Shown here: positions 36,733 through 48,180 of the stretch, piece after piece | How positions within the stretch are numbered: position 1 is the stretch's first letter | Layout of the letters: the number at the start of each line of letters is the position of its first letter | DNA from: Heterobilharzia americana | Taxonomy: Eukaryota > Platyhelminthes > Trematoda > Strigeidida > Schistosomatidae | Length of the DNA stretch: 64,000 nt | Direction: 5' to 3' | Assembly: GCA_944470555.2 (NCBI GenBank) | Contig: OX104131.1 | Location: 11,834,515-11,898,514, forward strand | Notes under the pieces: generated by a model | Told to the model about the DNA's origin: nothing | The model's input: only the letters and a program-made list of their open reading frames with translations | The model's database searches: none | Translations under genes and position numbers: made by a program

Positions 36733-36931
36733 CATCTTTTTTTTCCCGGTTGTAATCAGCCAAAGCATTCTTAACACGTAAATAAGATGTGGCATTTTCA
36801 CTGTAATATCCTCTCTTCAAAAGTTCGGCTGACGATAATCCCAATATTAAAGTCTTTTTGTCAGAATCCAGTTTACACCCCTTCACTGCTTTCTTGTACC
36901 CTATGTATTTTTCTGATAAACTTTCTTCCAC
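36733..36931 (-). CDS. exon E2 of unit 2 (199 nt, phase 0-1)
   Basis: A strong acceptor (TTCTTTTATTTTAG) and donor GTAAGA bound 199 nt reading VEESLSEKYIGYKKAVKG, Cys at residue 19, then KTLILGLSSAELLKRGYY and a Lys/Glu-rich end. It is the clearest E2 exon. Its LILGLSSAELL segment links the E2 exons to E1 (LMLAMSSDEM), supporting a common domain. It directly follows exon P (37,284-37,345) after a 352-nt intron. Confidence 0.78.
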
Positions 36932-37283
36932 CTAAAATAAAAGAAAATCATTCAATTGTCAACTTAAAGTAAACTTTGCCGGTAATTACTCTTTTACAGT
37001 TCAAATAGTTGCACTGAAAATCAACTAAAATAAAGTTACATTCTACCACATTGTCGAAGTTTTCTAAAATAATTTCATTGTTAAAACGTTTGTTATAATA
37101 CCAACTTGTATTGAAACGGTCAAAATTATTTACGGTGTATCAAAAACACCGTAAGTTGTCTCGTAAAAACGTGCAACACTCAATTTTCACTGCCAACTCT
37201 TACAGAAAACTGTTGGAAGTTGTCGATTATAACTTGCAGGAACGGAAAAATAATGTTGAAAAATCAAAAGCAAAAAAGCTAAC

Positions 37284-37345
37284 CTTGTTACACAAGTTCT
37301 CATACTTCAGATTAGAATTGAGCGGTACGCTAACTTCATGTTCAC
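37284..37345 (-). CDS. exon P of unit 2 (62 nt, phase 1-0)
   Basis: Acceptor GTTTGATATTTTAG and donor GTTAGC bound 62 nt. It reads EHEVSVPLNSNLKYENLCNK after the split codon. It shares SV near the start and the Cys-x-x ending with exon P of units 1 and 3. It is followed in phase by E2. Confidence 0.72.
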
Positions 37346-40300
37346 CTAAAATATCAAACATATTGAGAGGGAAATAGAAGTTTTCTGTGGAATAACAAAT
37401 CAATAATAATGATACATTTGCTTCATTCCAAATCATAATCATGTTTAAGGTACAGAATTCTCAGCTTGTAATATTGCATTAGCTCCCTCGTTGTAGAACA
37501 TATATATATCTTGTTTAACAATATATAATAAAGAATAACATGATTGTTGAAATGTTTAATGACTTCAAAGACATAATAACTGTTAGCTATTGAAAAGTTC
37601 ATTGGTAAGACTATCTCTAACACAATTTTCTCAACACAATACACAAGCTGAATAAGGTGGTATAGCTGAATATTTGTATGTAGTTGTGAGTGTTTAGAGT
37701 TTAATATACTTACTTCTTGTCTTCCCAGAGGACAGACATGTAGAGAGGTGCGGATGCACAGGATGCTTGTCATAAGATAAAATATTTTTAAACAACTGTC
37801 TACAAGAGTTCAGATATTTTCGCCACAACTATATTTGTGAGCATGGTTAGTGATATACCACTTGCTCTACTAACAGCCTTCAAAATCCTACGCAATACAG
37901 TGTAGTCTTCTTTTCGGAGTCCAGGAAAGAAAACAGGGATCAATGAGTAAGTATAGGCAAAAATAGGAATTAATAGGACATAAAAGTAGAAGCTGAGTTA
38001 TGCCAGACAGTCTGAGTTTCCTAACATAAAAGGTCAAGCCAATGGTTTTTCTGAAAATCAGTTAGATATGAGTGGACCAAGAAAGATCAGAAGAAAAGTA
38101 TGAGCCAAGATGCATCACGCTTGCTACCTTCTCTATAATAGAGCCATCTGTGGGACAAGATTTATGGGACTGAAGCGATTTACATAGGTCTAGTTTACTT
38201 TATAAGCTCAAATTAAACATCTGACATCTGAAAAATTGAGTATGAAGCCATTTAAAGAAGATCATTGACTAGTTTCGGTTAAGAAGCTATCGAACTGAGA
38301 ACAATCTGAAGAGGAAGTGATCGTCATGGATACCGCTAGATCATCTACGTTCATTCCCACATGTTTTATAAACCATAGTGTGAACATCCCCTTCCTCTCA
38401 CCAAACATTCAATAACTCATCTACAATTATTAGGTAGATCCTTAAGTTTCATTCTTACTTACAACAAAAGTTGTTTTGTGAGGTGTATACAGTAGTGAAA
38501 CAGACAAAAAGCGCCTCCTAACGAAAACGTAGTGCAAACATTTCCTCTTCAGTACAGAGTTATTCACCAATAGTTTAAAAATGCATTTAGTGAAAGACTG
38601 GATTTCTTATTTTGAAGATAAAATTCCTAGCTAATTCCCTATTTCCTGTGGTTTTCAGTAACTTGCTGCTTTCATCAGATGACATTCAGGTCTAAGCAAT
38701 AATATAGACAAAATTCTCTTACCACTAATGATAATTCTCACAAAATATCTCCCTCATTTTTATATTCTTTGTTATATTTATCAATGATGTCTGTCGGCTA
38801 CTGTGCAATATGTTTCGGGAGATTTTCCAGCCTCTGTATTTGTTATACGCTAACCAATTGATTAGTAGCAACGAGCCAAAACTATCTATATAATTTAGGT
38901 CAGCACAGAAGAAAGTCTTATATGGCAATGGCTTGCAGTCACTTCGAACCAGAGTTGGTTCCCCCCTTCCTATGTCAGGTCAAAAACTAACTGAAACAGA
39001 ATCAAAGATCGAATAGCAGATGTAGCTACGAGTGTCTTGGAAAGTCATCCTAGAAACCACCGGAATAAACAATCACGTCACTTTATGTCAGCTGGGAAAC
39101 AAAAGAGAATTAACATAACTAACTATTCAACTAGTTGTTAGCCTAACCATTGAAGTCATTTATGGCTACTAGTCTTATTCCATTTTGATTTTCACTTACA
39201 AGTCTTGTAAAACGAAACCTTTCCTGTGTGGTTCCAAAATATATTCTGGTGTATGCGCAGAAAATCATAAGATTCGACTCACTAAGACACCGAAATTCAA
39301 GTCTTGAACTTGCTGAGTGGTTCAGTTTCATCGTAGACCTAGATAATCTAATCAGCCATAAAGTTCACTGAAAATTATGATACTTGCTCCTTGATAGGTA
39401 GACTAAGCACTGAATTCATAAACAATTTGAAACTCTTCAAAGTAACAGATATATACGTCAGCGTAGAATCTGTCCTCAAAAGTTCAATAATCGAAGTCTC
39501 CACAATTCATAATGACATGTAAAAAGCAAGTGTACAGAAAAGTGATGATAATGCAGAGAATAATTAGGTGAGGACTAACCAAGTACTTAATACTTTGAAA
39601 ATAAGAAGATCATTGAATGCTTTATTGCCAAAAGATGCGTAGAAGCAGATACTGCATCTCTCTATATCAATATGTTGAAGGTTATCTTTTTCCTTCTTTG
39701 AGCACAGTGTTGATATACTTTCGAATACACTTTTTCTAAAAACTGAATGATTTGCACATTTAAATCTTACAAGTGATCGAGACGTTTGCATTCTATAAAC
39801 AGGCTGCATTTTGAGGAATTCCACACCAACCAGTCAACGGAGATAAATAAAAGAGGTTATTACATATACCCACTTGAAAATCAGGAAGTTCTTAAACTCA
39901 AATGTTCTTGAGTTATCTCGTGAGAGCTGGACACTTCGTCAACAACTTTTTAAACTTCTTGATAATATCGTTTGGATTAATAGGTTATTGAGTGAATGAA
40001 GTCAAACTATGAGCATTACTACGTGGATACGGAAAACGTTGCTTCATAAAATATAGGTTCAGTTTTTGTAAACTTTTGAAGATATTTCTAATTGGTCCGT
40101 TTGGGATTCATCACTTCAATTACTTTAATTTCACCTGATATATGCACACAACTGTCTTGACTATCCATAAATGAGACAACAGCTACTGAACATGTCACTC
40201 TACGCGTTACCAAAAAAATTGTAAGCATAACGGCAACATATGTATACTTGAAACATAATGAGTCACTCGTTTAGAGGCCACCTATTCAATGAACAGTTAG

Positions 40301-40349
40301 GTTTTCTATGACTTGAATCTCAATTTGTCAAATTTATGAAATAGATTTT
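37346..40349. other. large AT-rich intron part of unit 2
   Basis: It lies between N and P of unit 2. Open stretches near 39,587-39,803 and 39,182-39,280 (minus) have fair splice-like borders but phases that do not fit this gene; they are not called. Confidence 0.4.
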
Positions 40350-40530
40350 AAGTTGGTATTCGTCGTAGACTGACATCAGTTGGAGGAACAATGGAAACCT
40401 GGGAACACTAGACAGCTGTTTCGTCCTAGTATGGGACTCCTCAGCAGTGCGCACCCACGACCCCGCCAGGGATCGAACCCGCTACCTTCAGGTTCCTTGG
40501 CCAGCAGGTTACCACTTTAGGTCACAATAA
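40350..40530 (-). mobile_element. tRNA-derived SINE with hammerhead body, minus orientation
   Basis: The reverse complement has a perfect B box (GGTTCGATCCC, at 40,469-40,479), then GTGCGCACTG, CTGAGGA and the rest of a hammerhead, ending CCAACTGATGTCAG. The A-box region is altered (CCTAAAGTGGTAACC). Confidence 0.8.
40405..40453 (-). ncRNA. hammerhead ribozyme in SINE
   Basis: On the minus strand: stem I CACTG with TAGTG (last pair a wobble), core CTGAGGA, stem II GTCC/GGAC, core GAAA, self-complementary stem III ACAGCTGT, cleavage site GTC. All core bases of the CUGANGA/GAAA consensus are present. Confidence 0.75.
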
Positions 40531-40866
40531 GGCTTTAGGTATTCCTTAAGTCCATCTATTTTCTTTTCTTTTGCCCCTATACCTCCAAATTTACAAGTAA
40601 GCTAAGCACACAGTCGTGTTGCACACAACCCACATGAATTGGTTTTCAGCCGATAATTAAATGAAAATACCATCTATACACTGATTAGTTGCTCGAATTC
40701 AACCAGGTTCATGCTGTTTAGTTTCAGCTGCTGACCAAATTCTACCGATTATTTTGCCATGCGATTAGTAAGCTGTGAGACCCACCATCGTGATACACGT
40801 GGATGTAACTAGTATCCATATCAATCTTATCATTATAAAAAATATATGTAACAATTTTTCTCTTAC

Positions 40867-40887
40867 CCTTTGATATATTTTTTCGCT
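40867..40887 (-). CDS. micro-exon N of unit 2 (21 nt, phase 1-1)
   Basis: Acceptor ATCCTTTTTTTCAG and donor GTAAGA bound 21 nt. With the flanking bases it reads E-RKNISK. It matches micro-exon N of units 1 and 3 in size, phase and the RK start, and lies in order between M and P. Confidence 0.7.
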
Positions 40888-42286
40888 CTGAAAAAAAGGA
40901 TATTTCGGTAAATAACGAAAGCCATAAAAATTTGAATGATTGAAATAGTTGGTTGACTAATTGTTACAGTTGCGTCATAGCATGTCTTCAAACTGTGCGG
41001 ATAGATGTCGAATTTCTCAGTAACAGCAACAACTTCCCAGGCTCTAGATTAGATGATTAGAAGATCAAAATGTTGTTTCTCATTTCAGACCTTCTTTTAC
41101 TCTCAGACTTTTTAATCCGATAATTTTCTTATCTTATTACATCCCAACTTTCTAAAAATGTGATGGTCTTTGTTACTAAAACAACGAATCTGATAAACAA
41201 TCGATACTAATGGATTAAATAAATCACCATTATGTCCTAGATTTAACTGATAAATACAACTGACGAAGATGTTCAGTAGGATTATACTCGGTTTGCTTTC
41301 AAAGCTAAAACACTAATCAATAAATGAATCTCGGTTTAATAGGACAAAACTCTCAATGTCAGCATGAGAAACAATGTGGACAATCTGGTTCCATATGAGT
41401 GTCTACATCATTGTCTTTCATTTTCATTGGTAGACGCTTAGGAAAATGAAATGATAGTTAAAACGGCTTGTCAAGCGTGGTAACATAAAGAGTGTCAATA
41501 GATGAGCCGTCATTACAATTAAAAAAACAAACTAAACCAGGTATATAGGACGTTCGATGCGAATGTTATTTAAAAGGGTTCAAGAACACTATACCGCGTG
41601 GTTACAAAGGAGTAAATAAGGGGCGATGAGGAATGCTATAACTGAACACGTCATGAACATAAGTCATGCTACCTTAAGAACATCCTCGTTCAAAGTCATC
41701 TATAAAGTGAAAAAAATCTCCCGAAGACTATGTTTTCGTATTCTCTTCATCACCGAAGCTCTTGCAATCCTTATGGAGGAACCTTCTTCTTTCGTGGTCT
41801 TAGTTTTCAGTCTCCTCTCGCCACCCCCCCCCCCCCCGTTTCTTGTCATTTTTCTGTTTTGACACTATTCACTTATTAATTATTTGCTATTCATTCTTGT
41901 CGGTATCCTCTTCCTGATCACAATTCAGTTTCCAGTTATGTCGTTATGTTACGAAACTTCTTAAGCAAAGTTTTTTTGATTAACATTCACTACTCATCAG
42001 TTTTTGACTTTTTCTGATTTCCGTGACAGCTCATATATTGACACTGTTTGTGTTGCCATGCTTCACAAGCCGTTTATTAACTATCAAAATGAAATGAGTT
42101 ATAATATAATTAGAACGCGATATATAAGCGAAGAATATTGTTTTCAATTAGATCCACTTCAGACTTTACTCTAATACAGATAGCTGAATATATATAAAAT
42201 TAAACCAATCATGTAGATTTGTCGGTTGATGTGATGTGATGTCAACAAATAACGGAAAGGCAAATCAACATCGAGATTCTTGTACA
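40888..42286. other. intron sequence of unit 2
   Basis: AT-rich, no exon seen; a poly-C run lies at 41,823-41,837. Confidence 0.4.
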
Positions 42287-42317
42287 CATCCTCAAGGAGC
42301 GGCTTCTTAAATGCACT

Positions 42318-42976
42318 ATGAATGCACATTTTGTCTTCAATAGCTCTCATTATAGACAGATTGATAGGATAGCTCTAGGTTCATCAATCGGCCCTATTTT
42401 AGCTGGTATATATCTTGTCAAACTGGAGAACGCAGAATTGAAAGAGGTCATTAATGAGATGAATATGTATCACCGTTATATTGACGACACATTCATTATC
42501 CTGGATCAGAATGTGGATACAAACGAGGTGTTGAGAAAATTTAATGAGGTGCACCATTCATTCATTTCACTTATGAAGAAGAAAATGATAGTAAACTACA
42601 CTTCTTGGATGTCTTGCTAGAAAAAACAGAATATGGTTTACTCAGAAGACACATTTACAAGACGACTACATCTGTAGGTCAGTATACACATTTTCTTAGT
42701 CATGTACCAATTCGGTACATAGCAAACCTGGTTAAATGCATGACGAACGGAGCGAGAAGAATATGCTCGGATGATCTAGTACAGAAGGAGTTAGAATATA
42801 TTCGTAATTCATTGATTGAAATGGGCTACTCTAACAGTTTCATAGAAAGACACATGGACAAATCCAGGGGGAACAAACCTGGAATTATTACCATACAAAA
42901 AAACCTTTGTTTAGCCGGAGAAGTTTTACGTCAGAGACTCGCTAGAGCCATTAAGAGGACCTTCTACACCACATAA
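42318..42976 (+). pseudogene. Penelope-like reverse transcriptase, frameshifted
   Basis: Two overlapping frames (42,318-42,620 and 42,605-42,976) carry the central and C-terminal RT parts. The N-terminal palm and fingers are missing. The frame change lies just upstream of the FLDVLL segment. Confidence 0.8.
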
Positions 42977-43030
42977 CTCTGTCTACCATTTTCCAGTCGA
43001 CCGAGTGGTGCTGCTCAAACAAAAGATAAG

Positions 43031-43043
43031 GTATCTAGTTTTA
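43031..43043 (+). repeat. target-site duplication, left
   Basis: GTATCTAGTTTTA occurs here and at 43,590-43,602, flanking the composite SINE insertion. A 13-bp direct repeat is the expected trace of target-primed retrotransposition. Confidence 0.88.
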
Positions 43044-43138
43044 ATTAAATTTTTTGAGGGGGTTGTGGAGATTTGGAAATATTTCAAGTTGTTATTTATC
43101 GAAGACTGACATCAGTTGGAGGAACAAAGGAAACCTGG

Positions 43139-43188
43139 GAGCACTGGACAGCTGTTTCGTCCTAGTATGAGACTCCTCAGCAGTGCGC
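43139..43188 (-). ncRNA. hammerhead ribozyme in the minus-strand SINE half
   Basis: On the minus strand: GCACTG (stem I), CTGAGGA, stem II GTCT with GGAC (one wobble), GAAA, self-complementary ACAGCTGT, GTC, then CAGTGC. Stem I pairs perfectly over six bases. The core fits CUGANGA/GAAA. Confidence 0.8.
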
Positions 43189-43379
43189 ACCCACGACTCC
43201 ACAACCCCCTCAAAAAATTTAATTGAACTGATGCTCATTGGTGACTAGCTTCGAGAAGTATTCCCGAAGTTCCAATGAGAAGTCGCGACCGGTGGAGTCA
43301 AAGCCTGATGGCCGTGAGGACAGATACTCAACGATGACATTGGGTGGCGGTTCGCGCTACATCGTGAGCTAACAGAAGT

Positions 43380-43589
43380 TGGAAATATGGAGCGTTGGAT
43401 TCTGACCCAGTGGCTCAATGGTAACGCGCTGGCCGCGGAACCTGAAGGTCGCGGGTTCCATCCCTGCTGGTGGGGTCGTGGGTGCGCGTTGCTGAGGAGT
43501 CCTATACTAGGACGAAACAGCTGTCCAGTGCTCCCAGGCTTCCTTTGTTCCTCCAACTGATGTCAGTCTTCGATGAATAACAACTTGAA
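43380..43589 (+). mobile_element. tRNA-derived SINE with hammerhead body, plus orientation
   Basis: The head carries an internal Pol III promoter: A box TGGCTCAATGG (43,411-43,421, full fit to TRGYNNARNGG) and B box GGTTCCATCCC (43,454-43,464, one mismatch), spaced as in tRNA genes. The body is a hammerhead (43,484-43,533). The tail is CCAACTGATGTCAGTCTTCGATG and ends in CAACTTGAA next to the target-site duplication. It is the most complete copy in the window. Confidence 0.85.
43484..43533 (+). ncRNA. hammerhead ribozyme in the plus-strand SINE
   Basis: Core CTGAGGA at 43,492-43,498, stem II GTCC (43,499-43,502) with GGAC (43,510-43,513), GAAA at 43,514-43,517, self-complementary stem III ACAGCTGT, predicted cleavage after C43,525, then CAGTGC closing stem I with GCGTTG through wobbles. 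The very short palindromic stem III resembles Sm-alpha and Penelope-type hammerheads, which act better as dimers. Confidence 0.82.
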
Positions 43590-43602
43590 GTATCTAGTTT
43601 TA
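43590..43602 (+). repeat. target-site duplication, right
   Basis: Second copy of GTATCTAGTTTTA. Confidence 0.88.
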
Positions 43603-43604
43603 TC

Positions 43605-43958
43605 ATTTCTATATGTATTCACAAGGTTAGCTGGTCCTTTGGAGAAAGCTATATAGGGCATACTACTAGACAACTTAACAAATGTGTTTCTGAGGTTCTA
43701 TCTTCATGGTTAGGAAAGGAACAGATAAAGTTCATCAGAAGCTTGGTTTTATCTCACCTCGTTGATATTGGTCACTTGGTGTATAAGAACAATGCTTTCA
43801 CGACTATTCAATACATACCATCCCATCTTTCGAAAGGTAGTCAAGCTCGTCTTCTATATATAGCAGAAGCTGTGGGAATTCGAGCTAATAATTCTGGTGT
43901 TTGTATCCAGAAGGGATTTGTACATCCCTTATCTCTCCCTTGGCTAGGGAATACTTAG
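43605..43958 (+). pseudogene. GIY-YIG-like C-terminal part of the Penelope-like element
   Basis: SYIGHTTRQLNKCVSE matches the second half of the GIY-YIG signature found in Penelope-like endonucleases. It is followed by WLGKEQIKFIRS and HLVDIGHLVYKNNAF, ending LPWLGNT before a stop. It is separated from the RT by the inserted SINE pair. Confidence 0.72.
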
Positions 43959-44681
43959 TTAATAACTTTATCATTCAATTTTTATTAATATTATTATTAT
44001 TATTTTTCTACCCCTTTTCTTATTCTTCAACCCTTTTATATACTTACTGGATTTTTCTGGGCCTTGTTTATCCACTTGTCTTTTCCTTCAGTACTAGGTA
44101 ACTTTTATTTTCATAAGCTTTAAATCCACTTTGATTATCGTAGTGTCTACTTTTCATGCCGCTTTCTTAGTTCGTATCAACACTATCATCTATATTGCAT
44201 GTGCTTTAGTCAACGTTATCACGTTTACCATCATTATTGTTTGTATTAATATCACCATCGTTATTTTAAAACATTTATCATATCAACATCACATCTACAT
44301 CATTGGTTTAATTTTATACATACTAAGCTATTTATATTAGACTAGTCTGAAGAGGATCTGATTGAAAACAATATTGTTCACTTATGTCTCGTTCTAATTT
44401 ACATGATGGGAATTATTAAAACTGTTTTTTGACCACATGAAGAGCATTAAATTGTATTAACCAAAGAAGTTTCATCATTAAAACACAACCTATGAAATCC
44501 CTAACACGAATAAAAAAGTAAGTTACATTCAGTCGGGTTTATTAAATGTTTGTTCAAAATGGGAAAATGTGTATCTCAGCATAAACTTTAAAAAAATATT
44601 CAAACACCAATGAAAAATGTTGATGAGGGAGATCAAAAAAGATTACATCATGCAAAGTCAAAAAATAGGAACTCCACTTAC
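43959..44681. other. AT-rich sequence after the Penelope-like element
   Basis: It may include the element's 3' untranslated part; no exon is recognised. Low-complexity hydrophobic frames (44,131-44,340) reflect base composition. Confidence 0.3.
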
Positions 44682-44699
44682 CTTTCACTGAAATGACAT
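44682..44699 (-). CDS. micro-exon M of unit 2 (18 nt, phase 1-1)
   Basis: Acceptor CTACTGTTTCAG and ideal donor GTAAGTGG bound 18 nt. With the base from E1 it reads DVISVK. It is a clear paralogue of M in units 1 and 3. RTE copy B and other sequence separate it from E1 by about 4.85 kb. Confidence 0.72.
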
Positions 44700-44759
44700 C
44701 TGAAACAGTAGGAAGCAAGAAATAAATTGATGCATTAACCGATAACAACCCCGCCTAGG

Positions 44760-47700
44760 TAACTAAATTGCTAGTTAGTAGCCGGGCCTGAAGCCGAATA
44801 AAGAGGGAAGGTTCGGTAGCATACGCCTAACACAATCCTACCCCAGAAAACAAATCCAGTAGTTAAAGAAACTTAAAAGCACAGAGTAAATATAAGAATA
44901 AAAATGAACTTATTCCTCGCTGGAACCGGAGAGACGAAATGACGCCGGTTGCTAAATGCCTCCAGGAAGCCAATTGGCCGATGTGTCTCCTCCTCTCTCG
45001 ACGAAAGCGAAAGAAAAACATGGGGACATCGAATATCCAAACAATGTTTGAACCCAGCAATGCAGCCCAGATTGCAAACGAGATGAGGTAATGCACTGAA
45101 GTGCTAGGAATTAGCGAAAGCAGATGGAATGGTAGCGGACTCCCCAAACTCTTAACGGGAGAATCAATAATCTACTCCAGTCACCCAGACAATAACCACG
45201 AACACACTGAGTTTTCGAGTGGCTATCATGATATCCCCCTCCCAAGAGCATCGAAGGCTCTCTCTCTCTCTCCCTCTCTGATGCACTGGGAAACAATCTC
45301 CTCCTGCACGATCATCACAGCAAGATTCAAATCAAAAGGAAGCAAAGTCACAATCGTGCAATGCCATGATACGCTGTGCACCTACAAATAATGCAGATCA
45401 AGAGAAGAAGAACGAATTCTACAAACAACTGCAATCAGTACTCGACAAAGACAAAACCCAACTCCAGTTGGCGACATCAAAATGCATTCTATTGCTTGGG
45501 GTGACATGAATGCAAAACTCGGAGCAGACAACACAGGAAGAGAACTCGTCATAGATGGAGAAGCGATCGGTGAAATGATGAATGAGAATGGAGAACTGTT
45601 TGCAGACTTCTGCGCATTCAACAATATGGTGACCGGAGTGAGGCAGTGTATACAACCACAAGGATATTCACAAGACAGTGACATGGATTTGATTTCACCA
45701 GACACCTGGACACACTGAAAATCAGATCGACTTCATCACAATCCCAAGAAAGTGGAGACGCAGCCTACTGGACACAAGATCAAGAAGAGGAGCAGAGGTA
45801 GGTGGTTCACACCACTCACTATCTAGTGTAAGGAACCTACCTTCGAAATCAAGTTGGAAGCCTTCAAAGAAGCTGGTGATGATAGACCACATTTCAAGTT
45901 GAACACCCACAACAGAAAGTGAAGAACGAAACTACAAACGACATCATCACGTCAGTTATCAGGACAAAATGGGAGATATTGAGCATCAACTCTGCGTGGA
46001 ACAACACTGGAACGCTGCATAATCATGTTAGAAAGGAAGAGGAAACAAAACTTGTAATGGATCTCGACGGACACATGGAAGCTGATAGAAGAGATGAAGA
46101 TGGCGAAGCAGAAGATGAACCAGTGCACTGCAGTGCAGGGGCAAACAACGAAATGGGGAGCTGAGTACAACTTGTAAAACACTAAACGAAGAAGTGAAGA
46201 AGATTGTGCGGAAATACAAAAGATACTTCTACGACACATTAGCAAGTGAAGCAGGATGGGCTGCTCGTAGGAGAGGCCTGACAACATTATATTAAGTAAG
46301 TAGGCTAGTCACCGTCTAGGAAGAGATCAACGCAAACAAAACCAATGAAAGATAGTGAAGGGAAGCTAGTTACCAAAGAAGAGAAACAAAGGAAACGATG
46401 ATTTGACCACTTCAAAAAACTCTTGAATCGATCACCACCACCACCAGCTGCAACTCGTCAACAAATACCACCAGCAACGGCAAAACTATCAGTAAACACA
46501 GGCTGTCCGGCAAAAGCGGAATTCCTAAAAGCCATGAAACAGCTCAAATCCAGGAAAGCAGCAGGACCAGGTGTAATCCCGCCAAAAGCACTGAAAACAG
46601 ACGCAGATACATCATCAGCGAACATGCTCACACCACTACTGCAGAAAATTTGCAAAGAAGGAAGGAAAGGTACCAGCTGATTGATTAAAAGAAGGGCTAC
46701 CATGTCAAACTCCCAAAGAAGGGTGACCTAAGTCTTTGCAAGAACTGGCGCGGGGTCATGTTCCTGTCCACCCCAAGCGAAATACTAAACTGCACCATCC
46801 TGGAGAACAAAACATGCTCTGGATTCAAAATTATGACTGGAACAGGCTGGCTGGCTTCAGCAAAAAGCAAATTATGAGCGGATTAAATTTCAGCACTACG
46901 CGTCATCATAGAGCAGAGCACAAAATGGCAGTCAACCCTCCACCTCGACTTCATCGATGTTGAGAAGGCCTTTGACAGCGTCGACCGAGAAGTAATTTGG
47001 CAGGCAGCTGCTTCAACACTGCAGTTTTAATGCCACAAATCTTTGTCAACCTTATTTGACAGCTATATCCAATGCTACATGGTGATACATGCCAACTGAC
47101 TCACGATTGGAAGCTCAGTGATGCCTTTGAAGTGAAGACAGGAGTAAGACAAGGTTGCCTACTATCTATCACCGATCATCTTTCTGATTGTGGTCGACTC
47201 AACCGGAGCATGCAACAAACTGTGGGGAGCTGTGAGAAGATGGGCATACGCCGGCTGGACCGATGAAAGGACCCTAGAAGAAGATTTGGATTTCACCACC
47301 GATGATAATTTATGTTTTATATCTTGTCACACAAACTCGAGGATCTAAAGGCGAAAACCAACAAGTTGGCAGAACAGGTGAGGCAGAGAAGACGGGACCT
47401 CCTTAAAGTGAACATAGAGAAGACAGAGGTGATGAAGATATCCAACCAACAACAACATTGACGACAAGCATCAATCATCATCAACGAGAGAAACCTAAAG
47501 AGAGTAGTCTCTTTCACCTACCTTTCTTGGCAGCATCCCTTCAACTACAGGTGGCGGCGGCGGCATAGATGACGACGTCAAAACCAGGATCGGAAAGACA
47601 GCAAGACAGGCCTTCCTGCATTAATCTGAAATAATCAGTGTGGAGATCTACTGCACTGCACTCAGCATAAAGCGTGAACAAGATCCGGATTGTCAATACC

Positions 47701-48180
47701 AACGTCAAGTTAGTGCTTCTATGTGCTGGTTCAGAAACTTGGGGCGTCATGAGAAGCATTTCCAACAAACAACTGCAGACATACATTAAAACCTGTCCTA
47801 TACGCTCACTTGATACTGAAGATGGAAATCAGATGGCCAGAATAATAAGAATAAGCAACAAGGAACTCCGGCTAGCTGGCAGCAAAGCAACCAAGGAGTT
47901 ATCGCTCAACAAATATGCAGAAGGAAGTGGTGATGGACTGGGGATACACTGAAAAAACCATTCGGGGATATCACGCACCAGGCCAGACCTCGAGTGGGAT
48001 CCAAAAGGGAAACGACGAATTTGCCGTTCGAGGGTGACATGGAGGAGATCGTGTGAGGAAGAAATGAAAGCTTGTGGGGAGTCGTGGAGCCAGATGGAAA
48101 AGACTGGAGAGAAGAGAGTGAAATGGCAACGTGCTATTGAAGCCCTATGTTCGACTAGGAACCCAAGGGACAAATAATAA
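44760..48180 (+). mobile_element. RTE-clade retrotransposon, copy B, older
   Basis: Same organisation as copy A but with far more substitutions. Recognisable parts: endonuclease LGISESRWNGSGLPK (45,103-45,147) and GDMNAKLGADNTG (about 45,500); RT segments FIDVEKAFDSVDRE (about 46,949-46,990) and GVRQGCLLS (about 47,141); and NKIRIVNTN near the C-terminus. The end is CCTATGTTCGACTAGGAACCCAAGG followed by an AATAATAATATTAA tail. It lies in the intron between E1 and M of unit 2, opposite to gene direction. The 5' edge is approximate. Confidence 0.85.

Larger units (their letters stand above)
43044..43589. mobile_element. composite insertion with two inverted hammerhead SINEs
   Basis: The insertion holds a minus-strand partial SINE (about 43,083-43,224), a middle part of unknown origin (about 43,225-43,380), and a plus-strand full SINE (about 43,380-43,589). 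Both ends carry the same SINE tail, CAAGTTGTTATT-like, in opposite orientation. A 28-bp perfect inverted repeat (43,043-43,070 with 43,197-43,224) encloses the first ribozyme. It split the Penelope-like element. Confidence 0.82.
42287..43958 (+). mobile_element. Penelope-like retroelement, 5'-truncated and interrupted
   Basis: The RT segment has ALGSSIGPILAGIYLVKLE (from 42,372) and the catalytic YHRYIDDTFII (from about 42,468). After a frameshift near 42,590 it continues as FLDVLLEKTEYG, YKTTTSVGQYTHFLSHVP and ARRICSDDLVQKELEYI. This order and the GQYT motif are typical of Penelope-like RT. Downstream of a SINE insertion (43,044-43,589) the C-terminal GIY-YIG-type region resumes with SYIGHTTRQLNKCVSE (about 43,650) and ends at a stop at 43,958. 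It is similar in type to the schistosome elements Cercyon/Perere-10, assigned from memory. It lies in the intron between M and N of unit 2. Confidence 0.82.

Noticed and set aside
39182..39280. Open segment on the minus strand with acceptor GGTGTCTTAG and donor GTAAGTG
   Set aside because: It needs phase 2 at its start, incompatible with its neighbours, and has no paralogue.
39587..39803. 217-nt open segment, phase 0-1, with acceptor TCAAAATGCAG and donor GTACTT
   Set aside because: Size suits an E exon but it lacks the residue-19 cysteine pattern, and phase 0 cannot follow micro-exon N, which ends in phase 1. Splice sites are weak.
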